Below, one piece after another: positions 1 to 8,145 of a stretch of 64,000 bases of DNA; position 1 is the first letter of the stretch; each line of letters starts with the position of its first letter. Made by a program: the position numbers and the translations under genes. The notes beneath the pieces were generated by a model. The model did not search any database, was not told the DNA's origin, and worked only from the letters and a program-made list of their open reading frames with translations. The DNA comes from Mycobacterium sp. D16R12 (GTDB lineage Bacteria; Actinomycetota; Actinomycetes; Mycobacteriales; Mycobacteriaceae), in contig NZ_MAFC01000013.1 in NCBI RefSeq assembly GCF_002013465.1, positions 62,001 through 126,000 on the forward strand, read 5' to 3'.

Positions 1-1
1 T

Positions 2-496
2 ATGGTGAACGATCATCGGCTCGATGGCGGATTCGTCTGTGGGCCCATCGAACATGCTTCTTTCACAACAGATTTAGCTTTCGTGGAAGAGCTGGTGTTG
101 GTCACTGCCCAGCAGCACGTAGATCTCCAGGAAGCTCTCGACCCCTCGGCGCGGATGCTCGTCTTCCGCAACGGCTGTGCATATCGCGACAGGCTGCACG
201 AGATCTTTGTCGATCATGGCATCGCAGACCCTCAGGTCCTTGAATTCGGGAGTCTGGAAGGAATTCTCGGATGTGTCGCGGCCGGTATGGGTGTGACGCT
301 GCTTCCGGTTGCGGTCGTCACGGCATCGCAGCGCGCCTCGGCACTGCGTGTGCACCAGCTGCCGCCCGCCCAGGCGCGAGTCGAGACGTTGTTTGTCCGC
401 CGTGCGGACTCGGCTGTCTCACCGGCGATGTCACAGTTCCTGCGCCACCTGCAGCGTGCGGATTCACCGGTGATGCTGCGATCGGTCGCGCGGTGA
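2..496 (+). CDS. LysR-type transcriptional regulator, C-terminal part (5' end outside window)
   Basis: The open frame runs in from the window edge, so the N-terminal helix-turn-helix is not visible and the first Met is probably internal. What remains, about 164 residues, looks like the second half of a LysR substrate-binding domain. It has the typical hydrophobic stretch with GSLEGILGCVAAGMGVTLLP (a ligand-pocket turn followed by the 'G-G-x-LP' segment) and a C-terminal region ending in a FLRHL helix that packs on the domain. LysR proteins are cytoplasmic DNA-binding regulators whose effector cannot be guessed here. Its stop codon directly abuts the stop codon of the convergent CHAP gene (no spacer). 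Family assignment is from motif pattern only. Confidence 0.7.
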   Translation: MVNDHRLDGGFVCGPIEHASFTTDLAFVEELVLVTAQQHVDLQEALDPSARMLVFRNGCAYRDRLHEIFVDHGIADPQVLEFGSLEGILGCVAAGMGVTLLPVAVVTASQRASALRVHQLPPAQARVETLFVRRADSAVSPAMSQFLRHLQRADSPVMLRSVAR

Positions 497-1060
497 TTAC
501 TCGTAGCGCCCGTATCCGGTGATACCCGAATCGTCGGCGGCCACGTAGGTCGACAACCCGACCCCACTGCCCTCGCCGCCACCGACCGTGGTCAGGGTGC
601 CGTTGTCATTGATCAGCACGATGTTGACATGCTGGCCCTTCGGACTCGGCTCGTCGTACAACACCATGTCGCCCGGCCTCGGTGCGTAATCGGGCGCCTC
701 GTAGCGCCCTTCATCCTTGAGGTACGCGGTCAGCGTCAGCACCCCGGGAATGCGCCAGTTACCGGAGTTCGGGTTGGCGAAAGGCCGGCCCGACTCACGC
801 ATCACCCAACTGGTGAAGTCGGCGCACCACGGCTCGTCGTTGCCGTCCGAGTACTTCGCCATCCCGGCCTGCTCGGCGTATTCCTGCCCGAGGATCCGCA
901 CCACGGCCGCGCGTCCGGGGGACAGCGCGGTCGTGTCGACGACGGGAAATGCCGGGCTTGCGGTGCGGGAACGGTAGAAACCGATGGCGCCGCCCGCCAC
1001 CACCACCAGGGTCGTGACGAGTGCTACCAGTATCAAGGCCCGGCGGGTCGAGAGACGCAT
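497..1060 (-). CDS. Exported or membrane-anchored CHAP-domain protein
   Basis: A protein of 187 residues from the ATG at 1060. This start is preferred because it gives a short basic head (MRLSTRR) followed directly by a hydrophobic segment of about 20 residues, a signal peptide or anchor. The upstream frame extension to 1186 is low-complexity Arg-rich and unlikely to be translated. The mature part has a CHAP-like arrangement: a Cys in EPWCADF(T)SWV, then 'RPGDMVLYD' and a His in 'KGQHVNIV', the Cys/His pair used by CHAP amidases/peptidases of the NlpC/P60 superfamily. A role in peptidoglycan cleavage outside the membrane is inferred from the family. It may instead be a non-lytic surface protein. 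No operon partner: it converges on the LysR gene and stands alone. Confidence 0.75.
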   Translation of the reverse strand: MRLSTRRALILVALVTTLVVVAGGAIGFYRSRTASPAFPVVDTTALSPGRAAVVRILGQEYAEQAGMAKYSDGNDEPWCADFTSWVMRESGRPFANPNSGNWRIPGVLTLTAYLKDEGRYEAPDYAPRPGDMVLYDEPSPKGQHVNIVLINDNGTLTTVGGGEGSGVGLSTYVAADDSGITGYGRYE

Positions 1061-1442
1061 GCGATCCAGATTACGGAAATCTGTCGCGAGGCTACTTCCA
1101 GTCCTCGGCGTCGGACGGGGGACCAGCTGGCGATCACGAGGAATGTGTGAACGACGCACGCAACGCCTAACACCGCTGGTCGTCACCAGCGTGTGGCGTT
1201 GTGGTGCTGAGGTTGATCAGGCAGCCAGGGGTGCGGAGTTTCACCGCACAGAATCGGTTGGATGGCCAGGGCTCGTTCTCTGTGTCAATATGTCTGCGCC
1301 CGGGCCACTTTGGATCGTGGATTCGTTAGACGGTGCGGGCATACCGGGTGTGAATCCCGGCTAATCGAGGCCCCGGTAATCCGTGGTGGCTGGCAGCATC
1401 CTGCGCGGATGCGCAGGACCTGTGGGCGTAGAGAGGACCGTG
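1061..1442 (+). promoter_or_regulatory. Long structured 5' leader and promoter region of mgtE
   Basis: This is the only gene-free stretch longer than 300 bases. The distal part also serves as the promoter side of the divergent CHAP gene. The 3' part is rich in secondary structure: a 5-bp stem (1344-1348 with 1356-1360) and a perfect 7-bp stem CCTGCGC/GCGCAGG closed by a GGAT tetraloop (1400-1417). This stem lies 13 bases before the ribosome-binding site GAGAGG (1431-1436). A smaller stem occurs at 1231-1249. Magnesium transporter genes are often controlled by Mg2+-sensing leaders, so cis-regulation is plausible. Apart from a CGTTAG at 1324-1329 I could not fit the M-box consensus, so no known riboswitch class is claimed. 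Confidence 0.4.
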
Positions 1443-2831
1443 ATGTCGAAGTCGAATATGGATCTCGGAGTGTTGGGGGTGTTGCCGGTTCGCGCCAGTG
1501 CGCTTGATTCTGCGCGTGCGGTGTCGGAATGGCTTCGTTTAGCCGGCACCGCGGAGCGCAGCCGCATGGTTGCCCAGATGTCCAAAGAGCAAATTGTGCA
1601 TCTGGTTTCACTGCTGGATGAAAAGACCGGCCCCGAACTGCTGGGATCCCTTGATGCGCACGCCGCGGCTCAGGTTGTGCGTGCGGCAGGTGTGGAACGG
1701 TGCAGCCGGTTCATTGAGGCCCTTGACTACGACACGGCTGCCGACATTGTGCGGCAGTTGGGTGGTGTCCGCCGAAGGGCACTCCTGCAGAGCCTGAGCC
1801 CGAAATACGTTGAGGCACTCGGTGCGGTGCTGCAATGGCCGCCGGAGTCGGTGGCGGCGCACATGATTCCGGATGTGTTCACCATCGGTCCCGAGTTGAA
1901 CGTGCCTGCGGCCCAAGAATCCGTGCGAGCGCAAAGCCGAGGCGCAGTCGGCAAGGCCCGTAGTGGTACAGGCCAGATTTATGTCACCGACGCTGATCGG
2001 CACCTGCTAGCGGCGGTCGGATTCGACGATCTCGTCCTGGCCGAGCCGAATCAGACTGTCGCACAGTTTATGAGTGCGGACCCGATTCGGGTGGGGCCGC
2101 TTACCGACGCGGAGCACGCTGCTCAAATCCTGATCGATTACGACCTGTCTGCGTTGCCCATCGTCGATGATCAGGGGGAGGTGCTCGGGGTGTTAACCGC
2201 CGAGGCTGCCGACGACATCTTGATCGAAGAGGCCACCGAAGACGCGGAACGGCAGGGTGGCTCGGAGCCTCTTGACGTGCCCTACGTGCGTGCTTCGCCG
2301 GCACATCTATGGCGCAAACGCATTGTGTGGCTTCTGGTGTTGTTCGTCGCAGAGGCATACACCGGCACCGTGCTTAAGGCGTTCGAAGACGAGCTCGAGG
2401 CGGCGGTGTCGTTGGCCTTCTTCATTCCGCTGCTGATCGGTACCGGCGGAAACACCGGAACTCAGATCACCACCAGCCTGATACGCGCTATGGCCACCGG
2501 CCAGTTTCACATACGCGATTTGCCCCGCGTTTTGTTCAACGAATTGTCGACAGGCGTCCTTGTTGCGTTGACGATGGCCGGTGCAGGCATCATGCGGGCC
2601 TGGACTCTCGGTGTCGGCAAGGAGATCGCCATCACCGTCTCTTTGACGCTCTTCGCCATCGTCTTATGGACGGCTTTGGTGGCATCGCTCCTGCCACCCC
2701 TGCTCCAAAAGCTCAAGGTCGACCCTGCGGTGGTATCTGCCCCGATGATCACCACACTCGTTGACGGAACCGGCCTGATCATTTACTTCCTTATCGCCCA
2801 CGCGACACTTCCGCAGCTGGCCGGCGTGTAG
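1443..2831 (+). CDS. mgtE: Magnesium transporter MgtE
   Basis: 462 residues from the ATG at 1443, chosen because GAGAGG lies 7 bases upstream; the frame is open to 1383 without another good site. The order is typical of MgtE: a helical N domain (about residues 35-150, with repeated 'L-x-x-L' helices), a CBS pair (about 150-270; 'ADPIRVGPLTDAEHAAQIL', 'ALPIVDDQGEVLGVLT') and a C-terminal five-helix membrane domain. That domain begins near 'WKKRIVWLLVLF'-like residues and contains the conserved pore segment PLLIGTGGNTGTQ. MgtE is a dimeric Mg2+ channel of the inner membrane, gated by cytoplasmic Mg2+ bound to the N and CBS domains. It stands alone, behind a structured leader. Co2+ transport is a known side activity. 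Confidence 0.9.
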   Translation: MSKSNMDLGVLGVLPVRASALDSARAVSEWLRLAGTAERSRMVAQMSKEQIVHLVSLLDEKTGPELLGSLDAHAAAQVVRAAGVERCSRFIEALDYDTAADIVRQLGGVRRRALLQSLSPKYVEALGAVLQWPPESVAAHMIPDVFTIGPELNVPAAQESVRAQSRGAVGKARSGTGQIYVTDADRHLLAAVGFDDLVLAEPNQTVAQFMSADPIRVGPLTDAEHAAQILIDYDLSALPIVDDQGEVLGVLTAEAADDILIEEATEDAERQGGSEPLDVPYVRASPAHLWRKRIVWLLVLFVAEAYTGTVLKAFEDELEAAVSLAFFIPLLIGTGGNTGTQITTSLIRAMATGQFHIRDLPRVLFNELSTGVLVALTMAGAGIMRAWTLGVGKEIAITVSLTLFAIVLWTALVASLLPPLLQKLKVDPAVVSAPMITTLVDGTGLIIYFLIAHATLPQLAGV

Positions 2832-2962
2832 AGAGGTTTCGTTGTCCCACACCGGGAGTACCGGTCGCCCTACCGCGACATGCGACACGATCTCGGGAAT
2901 GGTCACCGGCGCGATCGGAATCGTCACCGTTCGAGTCTGTCCGCCATCGGTCGGCGGGTAGC

Positions 2963-3745
2963 GTGCCGAACGTGAACCTCAATGACTTCCAGGCGCTCTA
3001 CGACTTGTCGGGACGTACCGCGATTGTCACCGGCGGCACTCGCGGAATCGGGTACGCGATTGCCGAGGCCCTCGGTGCCTGCGGGGCATCGGTCGTGGTG
3101 TCCAGCCGCAAGGCCGAGGCCTGTACCACCGCGGCGAAGGAGCTACAGGACAAGGGGTATCGGGCGCTCGGCGTGCCCGCCCACATGGGCGACCTGAGTG
3201 ATATCGACGGTCTGGTCGCGAGCACGGTCGACGAGTACGGCGGCGTCGACATCGTGGTCAACGCGGCCGCCAACCCGGTCGCGCAGCCCATGGGCAGCTA
3301 CACCCACGAGGCGCTGGGCAAGTCGTTCGACGTCAACGTGCGCGGTCCGGTATTTCTGGTGCAGGCGGCGCTGCCGCATCTGACTGCCAGCGAGCATGCC
3401 TCGGTGCTCAATGTGGTGTCGGTGGCGGCATTTCAATACGTGCCGATGTTGTCGATGTACGCGGCCATGAAGGCCACGCTCATGTCCTTCACCCGGTCGA
3501 TGGCCGCCGAGTACACCGGACGCGGCATCCGGGTGAACGCACTGGCCCCCGGCACCGTCGATACGTACATGCTGCAGCAGAATCCGCAGGAGATCATCGA
3601 CGCCATGGCCGCGCAGTCCTTCATGGGGCGCCTGGCGTCCACCGACGAGATGATCGGACCGGCGCTGCTGCTGCTGTCGGACGCGGGCTCGTTCATCACG
3701 GGCCAGGTGATCGTGGCCGATGGCGGCGGTCTCGTGCAGCGTTAG
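2963..3745 (+). CDS. Short-chain dehydrogenase/reductase (classical SDR)
   Basis: 260 residues starting with GTG. The cofactor motif TGGTRGIG lies near residue 24, NAAAN near 97, a catalytic Ser in 'NVVSVAAF' near 150, and the Y-x-x-x-K pair in MYAAMK near 165. The C-terminal 'GQVIVADGG' is usual for the classical family. An NAD(P)(H)-dependent oxidoreductase of 250-260 residues is certain; the substrate is not. The length and motifs resemble fatty-acyl or steroid-type SDRs common in mycobacteria. The gene lies 47 bp before the acyltransferase pair and on the same strand, so co-transcription is possible, and a lipid substrate would fit, but this is inference. Confidence 0.85.
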   Translation: MPNVNLNDFQALYDLSGRTAIVTGGTRGIGYAIAEALGACGASVVVSSRKAEACTTAAKELQDKGYRALGVPAHMGDLSDIDGLVASTVDEYGGVDIVVNAAANPVAQPMGSYTHEALGKSFDVNVRGPVFLVQAALPHLTASEHASVLNVVSVAAFQYVPMLSMYAAMKATLMSFTRSMAAEYTGRGIRVNALAPGTVDTYMLQQNPQEIIDAMAAQSFMGRLASTDEMIGPALLLLSDAGSFITGQVIVADGGGLVQR

Positions 3746-3792
3746 ACGGGTATCGAGTGCACCGGGTGGACCACCAGCGCTAGGCTCGTCAC

Positions 3793-4590
3793 GTGGAGCC
3801 TGTTTATGGAACGGTGATCGGGCTTGCCCGTGCCGTCTGGGCCGTTCAAGGCCTGAAATTCACCGTTACGGGTGTTGAGAACCTGCCGACTGAAGGCGGG
3901 GCGGTGGTGGCGATCAACCACACCGGGTACATGGACTTCACCTTCGCCGGGCTGCCGGCGTTCCTTCAGAAAAAGGGACGCAAGGTGCGGTTCATGGCCA
4001 AGAAGGAAACCTTCGACAACAAGATCACCGGCCCCATCATGCGGGGCTGTCGGCACATCTCGGTCGACCGCGTCGACGGGGCCGCGTCCTACGCCGAGGC
4101 GGTCGACAAGCTGAAGGCGGGTGAACTGGTGGGGGTGTACCCGGAGGCGACCATCAGCCGCAGCTTTGAGATCAAGGAATTCAAATCAGGGGCGGCACGC
4201 ATGGCCATCGAGGCCGGAGTGCCGATCGTTCCGCACGTCGTCTGGGGCGCACAGCGCATCTGGACCAAGGGGCATCCCAAGAGTCTCGGCCGCACCAATA
4301 CGCCGATCTCCATTGCGGTGGGCGCGCCTATCGAGCCGACGTTGCCGGTTTCGGAGCTCACCGCGCTTCTCCATGCACGCATGCAACACCTGCTGCTGGA
4401 GGTGCAGGACGACTACGGCCAGCATCCGGCCGGGGAGTACTGGGTGCCGCATCGGCTGGGTGGTTCCGCGCCGACCTTGGCCGAGGCCGCGCAGTGGGAT
4501 GCCCAGGATGCTGCCGAGCGCAAGGCACAACGCGCCGCTCGCGAGGCAGAGAAGCAGGCCCAAAAGGATGGGGCACAGAAAGACGGCTAG
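3793..4590 (+). CDS. PlsC-type 1-acylglycerol-3-phosphate acyltransferase, paralogue 1
   Basis: 265 residues from a GTG start. It shows acyltransferase block I NHTGYMD (the NH-x4-D catalytic motif), block II around 'RFMAKKE', and block III with VYPEATISRS (an E-G-T-R-like block that in this subgroup reads PEATIS). A conserved 'VPIVPHVVWG' closes block IV. The family transfers an acyl chain from acyl-CoA to a lysophospholipid at the cytoplasmic face of the membrane. The C-terminal 35 residues are a Lys/Arg/Ala/Gln-rich tail that may bind membranes. It corresponds in position to the Rv3814c-Rv3816c acyltransferase set of M. tuberculosis. The stop codon directly touches the ATG of paralogue 2. 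Confidence 0.88.
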   Translation: MEPVYGTVIGLARAVWAVQGLKFTVTGVENLPTEGGAVVAINHTGYMDFTFAGLPAFLQKKGRKVRFMAKKETFDNKITGPIMRGCRHISVDRVDGAASYAEAVDKLKAGELVGVYPEATISRSFEIKEFKSGAARMAIEAGVPIVPHVVWGAQRIWTKGHPKSLGRTNTPISIAVGAPIEPTLPVSELTALLHARMQHLLLEVQDDYGQHPAGEYWVPHRLGGSAPTLAEAAQWDAQDAAERKAQRAAREAEKQAQKDGAQKDG

Positions 4591-5355
4591 ATGGAACCGG
4601 TTTACCGACTCCTCGAAATCACGGCCAACACGGCGGTCTTGCTCACGGGGACCGTGATCAGATATCGAGGTCTGGAGCAGGTCCCGTCCGGTGGCGGTGC
4701 GGTGATCGCCATCAACCACACCAGTTACGTCGACTTTCTTCCGGCGGGTTTGGCGACGGTCCGCGCCGGTCGGCGGCTGCGGTTCATGCTCAAGGCGGAA
4801 ATGCAGGAGGTGCCCATCATGAACTTCCTGATCAAACATGCCAAGGCGATTCCCGTTGACCGCAGCGCGGGCCACGGCGCCTACGAGGCGGCGGTGGACA
4901 GCCTGCGGGGCGGCGAGATCGTCGGGGTGTACCCGGAGGCCACCATCAGCCGTAGCTTCGAGCTCAAGGAGTTCAAGAGCGGCGCCGCCCGGATGGCTCA
5001 TGAGGCCGGCGTACCGATCGTTCCGCTCATCGTCTGGGGGACGCAGCGGATCTGGACCAAGGATCATCGAAAAGACCTGGGATACAGCAAAATCCCCGTC
5101 AATGTCGCCGTTGGTCCGCCGCTGTCGGCGTCCTCGGATGTCGATCGCACGACCGCCGAGTTGCGCGAGGCGATGGAGCAGCTTCTGACCCAGGCGCAGC
5201 GAGACTATCCGGAAGAACCCGACGCGTACTGGCTGCCCAGGCGTCTGGGCGGTAGTGCTCCTACCCCGAAGGAAGCCGCCGCGCTCGACGAGACGGAATT
5301 GGCGGAACGCGCCCGTAAGAGGGCCCAGAAGAAGACAGGGCCGGGCCGCTCGTGA
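4591..5355 (+). CDS. PlsC-type 1-acylglycerol-3-phosphate acyltransferase, paralogue 2
   Basis: 254 residues; the ATG follows the stop of paralogue 1 with no spacer, so translation is probably coupled. Catalytic block NHTSYVD, then 'RFMLKAEMQ', VYPEATISRS and 'VPIVPLIVWGTQRIW' are the same as in the upstream gene, showing a tandem duplication with clear divergence. It also has a basic C-terminal tail (ERARKRAQKK). The protein is predicted to be a peripheral membrane lysophospholipid acyltransferase acting on acyl-CoA and lysophosphatidic acid or a related acceptor. The last four bases overlap the GTG start of the HAD hydrolase, making a three-gene unit. Confidence 0.88.
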   Translation: MEPVYRLLEITANTAVLLTGTVIRYRGLEQVPSGGGAVIAINHTSYVDFLPAGLATVRAGRRLRFMLKAEMQEVPIMNFLIKHAKAIPVDRSAGHGAYEAAVDSLRGGEIVGVYPEATISRSFELKEFKSGAARMAHEAGVPIVPLIVWGTQRIWTKDHRKDLGYSKIPVNVAVGPPLSASSDVDRTTAELREAMEQLLTQAQRDYPEEPDAYWLPRRLGGSAPTPKEAAALDETELAERARKRAQKKTGPGRS

Positions 5356-6170
5356 CTCCTCCCGCACTCATCGCGTCCGACGTGGACGGAACGCTGATCA
5401 ATTCCGACGAGCTGCTGTCGGCACGCACCCGCGCGGTCATCACCGCTGCGGTTGAATCGGGTGCCACGTTCATCCTCGCCACCGGACGTCCGCCCCGTTG
5501 GATCACCCCGATCGTCGAGGCCCTTGGTTTCGCGCCGATCTCTGTGTGCGCCAACGGATCCGTTCTGTACGACGCGGACAGCGACCGGATTATCTCGGCG
5601 GCAACACTGGGCCCGGCGGAGCTCGCCGTGCTCGCTGAGGTTGCGCAGGCCGCCATCCCCGGGGTGGGCCTGGCGGTGGAGCGGGTCGGCCGCAGTGCAC
5701 ACGACGCCGCGACGCCGCAGTTCGTCAGCTCGCCCGGATACGAGCATGCCTGGCTGAACCCCGACAACACCGAGGTGTCTCTGGACGACCTGCTGAGCTT
5801 TCCTGCAGTGAAGCTGTTGGTGCGCAAAGCCGGTGCGCGTAGCGCGGACATGGCCGAGATCCTCGCGCCGCTGGTGACCGAGGCGGGTGCCGCGATCACC
5901 TATTCCACGGATAACGGGCTCATCGAGGTGATGCCCACCGGGATCAGCAAGGCCAGTGGAATCGCCGTGGTGGCGGATCAGGCTGGGGTGCAGCCGGAAT
6001 CGGTCATCGCCTTTGGCGATATGCCCAATGACGTGGCGATGCTGCGCTGGGCCGGGCACGGGGTGGCGATGGGTAATGCGCACCCGGAGGCGCGTGCCGC
6101 CGCCGACGAGATCACTGCCACCAATGACGACGACGGAGTGGCCAAGGTTCTCGAACGCTGGTGGGGCTGA
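5352..6170 (+). CDS. HAD-superfamily hydrolase (Cof-like)
   Basis: 272 residues; GTG start overlapping the acyltransferase stop by four bases. Motif I is DVDGTLINSDE (nucleophile and acid/base Asp), motif II is a Thr in 'ILATGRPP', and motif IV is FGDMPNDVAML. The large alpha/beta insertion between motifs II and III is that of type IIB (Cof) phosphatases. These are cytoplasmic Mg2+-dependent phosphatases with broad sugar-phosphate or nucleotide substrates. Position and sequence match Rv3813c, which also follows the acyltransferases. Coupling to PlsC-like enzymes could suggest removal of a phosphate from a lipid precursor, but that is only inference. Confidence 0.88.
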   Translation: MTPPALIASDVDGTLINSDELLSARTRAVITAAVESGATFILATGRPPRWITPIVEALGFAPISVCANGSVLYDADSDRIISAATLGPAELAVLAEVAQAAIPGVGLAVERVGRSAHDAATPQFVSSPGYEHAWLNPDNTEVSLDDLLSFPAVKLLVRKAGARSADMAEILAPLVTEAGAAITYSTDNGLIEVMPTGISKASGIAVVADQAGVQPESVIAFGDMPNDVAMLRWAGHGVAMGNAHPEARAAADEITATNDDDGVAKVLERWWG

Positions 6171-6201
6171 GACGTTTAACCCCTGAGCTTCCGGAGGTCT
6201 G

Positions 6202-7944
6202 CTAGGCGGCGGGTGCGAACTGCTCGACCGGAGGAGGCGGAGCAGGTGCGGGCGGCGGCGGTGCGGCCGGCGCCGCGGGGGCTGAGAACTGTTCGGGCAA
6301 GGCGTTCTGCGCCACCGGTGCCACCCCGAGTATCTCGTGGGTTTCGCCGTTGATCACACTCGATACCCGGCCGCTGGCCCGGTCGTAGATCAGGGAGCCG
6401 TTCTGGAAGTTCTGCACGATGATGTTCGGCTCGCCCAACTCGTCGCTCACGGGGAGCCCCAACGACCCACGCTCGAAATCTGTTTCGGCCCAGGCGTGAT
6501 AGATCGCCCCGACGACGGGATGGGTGCCGGTGCCTGGTGAGAAGTACATCGCTCCGTTGCGGAAGGTGGCGAAGCGGGCGTCACCTACGGCCTGCTGTTC
6601 AGTGGAAGTGGGTGCGCCGAGCGTGCTGTCGGTACTGCCCAGCCGCATCCAGGTGTCGTAGATGGCGCCGCCACGCATCGCGTCGACGAGATCAGGCGGG
6701 TCACCGTTGGCGGCGCCCGCGGCGATATCACGCAGCCGGGGAATCAAGCGATAGGCGGCTTCACCCGGGCATTCGGTGTTCCCGACGTCACGGTGCGTGA
6801 AAATCGTTGGCAGCGTGACTACTTTGCCTCCGGGCACGGTGGTGAACGGGCCGCCCTCCGAAGCCAGGTCCACTTGTCCGCGCGGGTCCACCCCGGCGAG
6901 TCGCAGACGCCAGCCCAGCATCCGGCCCGCGGATTGCAGCATTGCGGGTGAGGGCTCCTCGCGGGTGAAGTCACCGATCAGCGCGAGACCCCAGCTGTGC
7001 TCGTTGAATCCGCCGGTATGTGCGCCCTGCACGTTGTTGGTGATACCACCGAAGCGGCCCTCGAAGATCTGTCCGTACTTGTCCACGAGCACGTTGTAGG
7101 CGATGTCGCACCACTTGAGAGTTTTGGTGTGATACGCGTAGATCGCCCGGATGATGGCGGCGGAATCGTACGGCGAGTAGTTGTTGCTTCCGGCGGTGTG
7201 GTGGACCACTCCCGCGCGCACGTCTCTGTTGTAAACCGGTGGGCAACGGTCTGATTCGTTGGCACCCCATTGGGCACGCGTGATGATCCGTGGGCCCGCC
7301 TGGGGCAGCGCTATCGGTGCCGACCAGCGCTCTTCGAACCGTGCCCCATCGGGGGGTGCCAGCTTGGGGCTGATCAAGATGGCATCGAGTCCGGTGGTCA
7401 ATGGCTGCTCGATGCTCGCGGGCCGGTAACCCAAACCAGGGTCGGCCGACGTCCGGCCGCCGTCGGCTCTCGGGGGCTTCACGTTCGCGCCGTACCTGGG
7501 CTGCACCGCAATCTGAGCGGAATGAGTGGAGCCGACGAATACCGGTTCTGTCGCCGCGGGGATTCCCTTGTCGGGGGCCACCGGATCGCCAGACTCGACG
7601 GGGTGGAGTTCGTACCACTGTCCCCAGCTGCCATCGGGCTGTTGCGCCCGCACGGAAACGTTCACGGAGGCCAGGTCCCCACCGCGGACGGCGACGAGAC
7701 TGAAGGAGTCGGCCTGCTGGATGTCGTGCACGGTGGCCGGGGTGTTCTGGCCGGGTAGCCCGACCTCGGCGGTCAGGACGTCATGAGTCGCGGCGTTCTG
7801 CAGGGACTGGGAGGTGATCGCAGTCTCTTCGGCCTGCTCGGTCTTGAGGTGATCGACCACGCTGACGGTCATCACCGTCGCGGTCGCGGCAAGAGCCAGC
7901 GCAAGCTGCCGTCTCATGGGCATCTTGCTGACTCGTACGGGCAC
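6202..7944 (-). CDS. Secreted N-acetylmuramoyl-L-alanine amidase (PGRP fold) with LGFP repeats
   Basis: 580 residues. The GTG start at 7944 is supported by AGGAGAG six bases upstream. A signal sequence (basic head, then LALALAATATVMTVSVV) sends it out of the cell. Near residues 220-380 lies an Amidase_2/PGRP domain: 'IITRAQWGAN', a zinc-ligand His in VVHHTAG, 'HTGGFNEHSWG' and a second zinc site in THRDVG..CPG. The C-terminal part contains LGFP-type repeats ('LGSTDSTLGAP', 'RGSLGLPVSDE') thought to bind cell-wall arabinogalactan. It ends in a Pro/Ala tail. The enzyme cuts the bond between MurNAc and L-Ala of peptidoglycan. It corresponds to Rv3811 and keeps the same neighbour, Erp. Confidence 0.9.
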   Translation of the reverse strand: MPVRVSKMPMRRQLALALAATATVMTVSVVDHLKTEQAEETAITSQSLQNAATHDVLTAEVGLPGQNTPATVHDIQQADSFSLVAVRGGDLASVNVSVRAQQPDGSWGQWYELHPVESGDPVAPDKGIPAATEPVFVGSTHSAQIAVQPRYGANVKPPRADGGRTSADPGLGYRPASIEQPLTTGLDAILISPKLAPPDGARFEERWSAPIALPQAGPRIITRAQWGANESDRCPPVYNRDVRAGVVHHTAGSNNYSPYDSAAIIRAIYAYHTKTLKWCDIAYNVLVDKYGQIFEGRFGGITNNVQGAHTGGFNEHSWGLALIGDFTREEPSPAMLQSAGRMLGWRLRLAGVDPRGQVDLASEGGPFTTVPGGKVVTLPTIFTHRDVGNTECPGEAAYRLIPRLRDIAAGAANGDPPDLVDAMRGGAIYDTWMRLGSTDSTLGAPTSTEQQAVGDARFATFRNGAMYFSPGTGTHPVVGAIYHAWAETDFERGSLGLPVSDELGEPNIIVQNFQNGSLIYDRASGRVSSVINGETHEILGVAPVAQNALPEQFSAPAAPAAPPPPAPAPPPPVEQFAPAA

Positions 7945-8087
7945 GTCGTCTCTCCTGGATCACACCGGACGCACCGCATGGAGCGACACGACCACCAGGG
8001 ATGTTACGTATGGGACAAATGTGACTAGTGATTCGACACGCGTCAATGGTCGATCTTGATATTTGGCGGGTTGGTCACACGCAACGA

Positions 8088-8115
8088 CACCGCAGAGCCT
8101 CTATGCCCTGCGGTG
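8088..8115 (-). terminator. Hairpin downstream of erp
   Basis: An 8-bp perfect inverted repeat, CACCGCAG with CTGCGGTG, separated by 12 bases, lies 31 bases after the erp stop codon in the direction of erp transcription. There is no strong U-tract, as is common for mycobacterial terminators. Confidence 0.5.
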
Positions 8116-8145
8116 CCGTTTCGCTACTTAGCTTTTTGTGTCGAC

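Noticed and set aside
1318..1442. Cobalamin or M-box riboswitch before mgtE
   Set aside because: Single short matches (CGTTAG; a GGTG..AATCC-like segment) occur, but the other conserved core elements of either class are missing.
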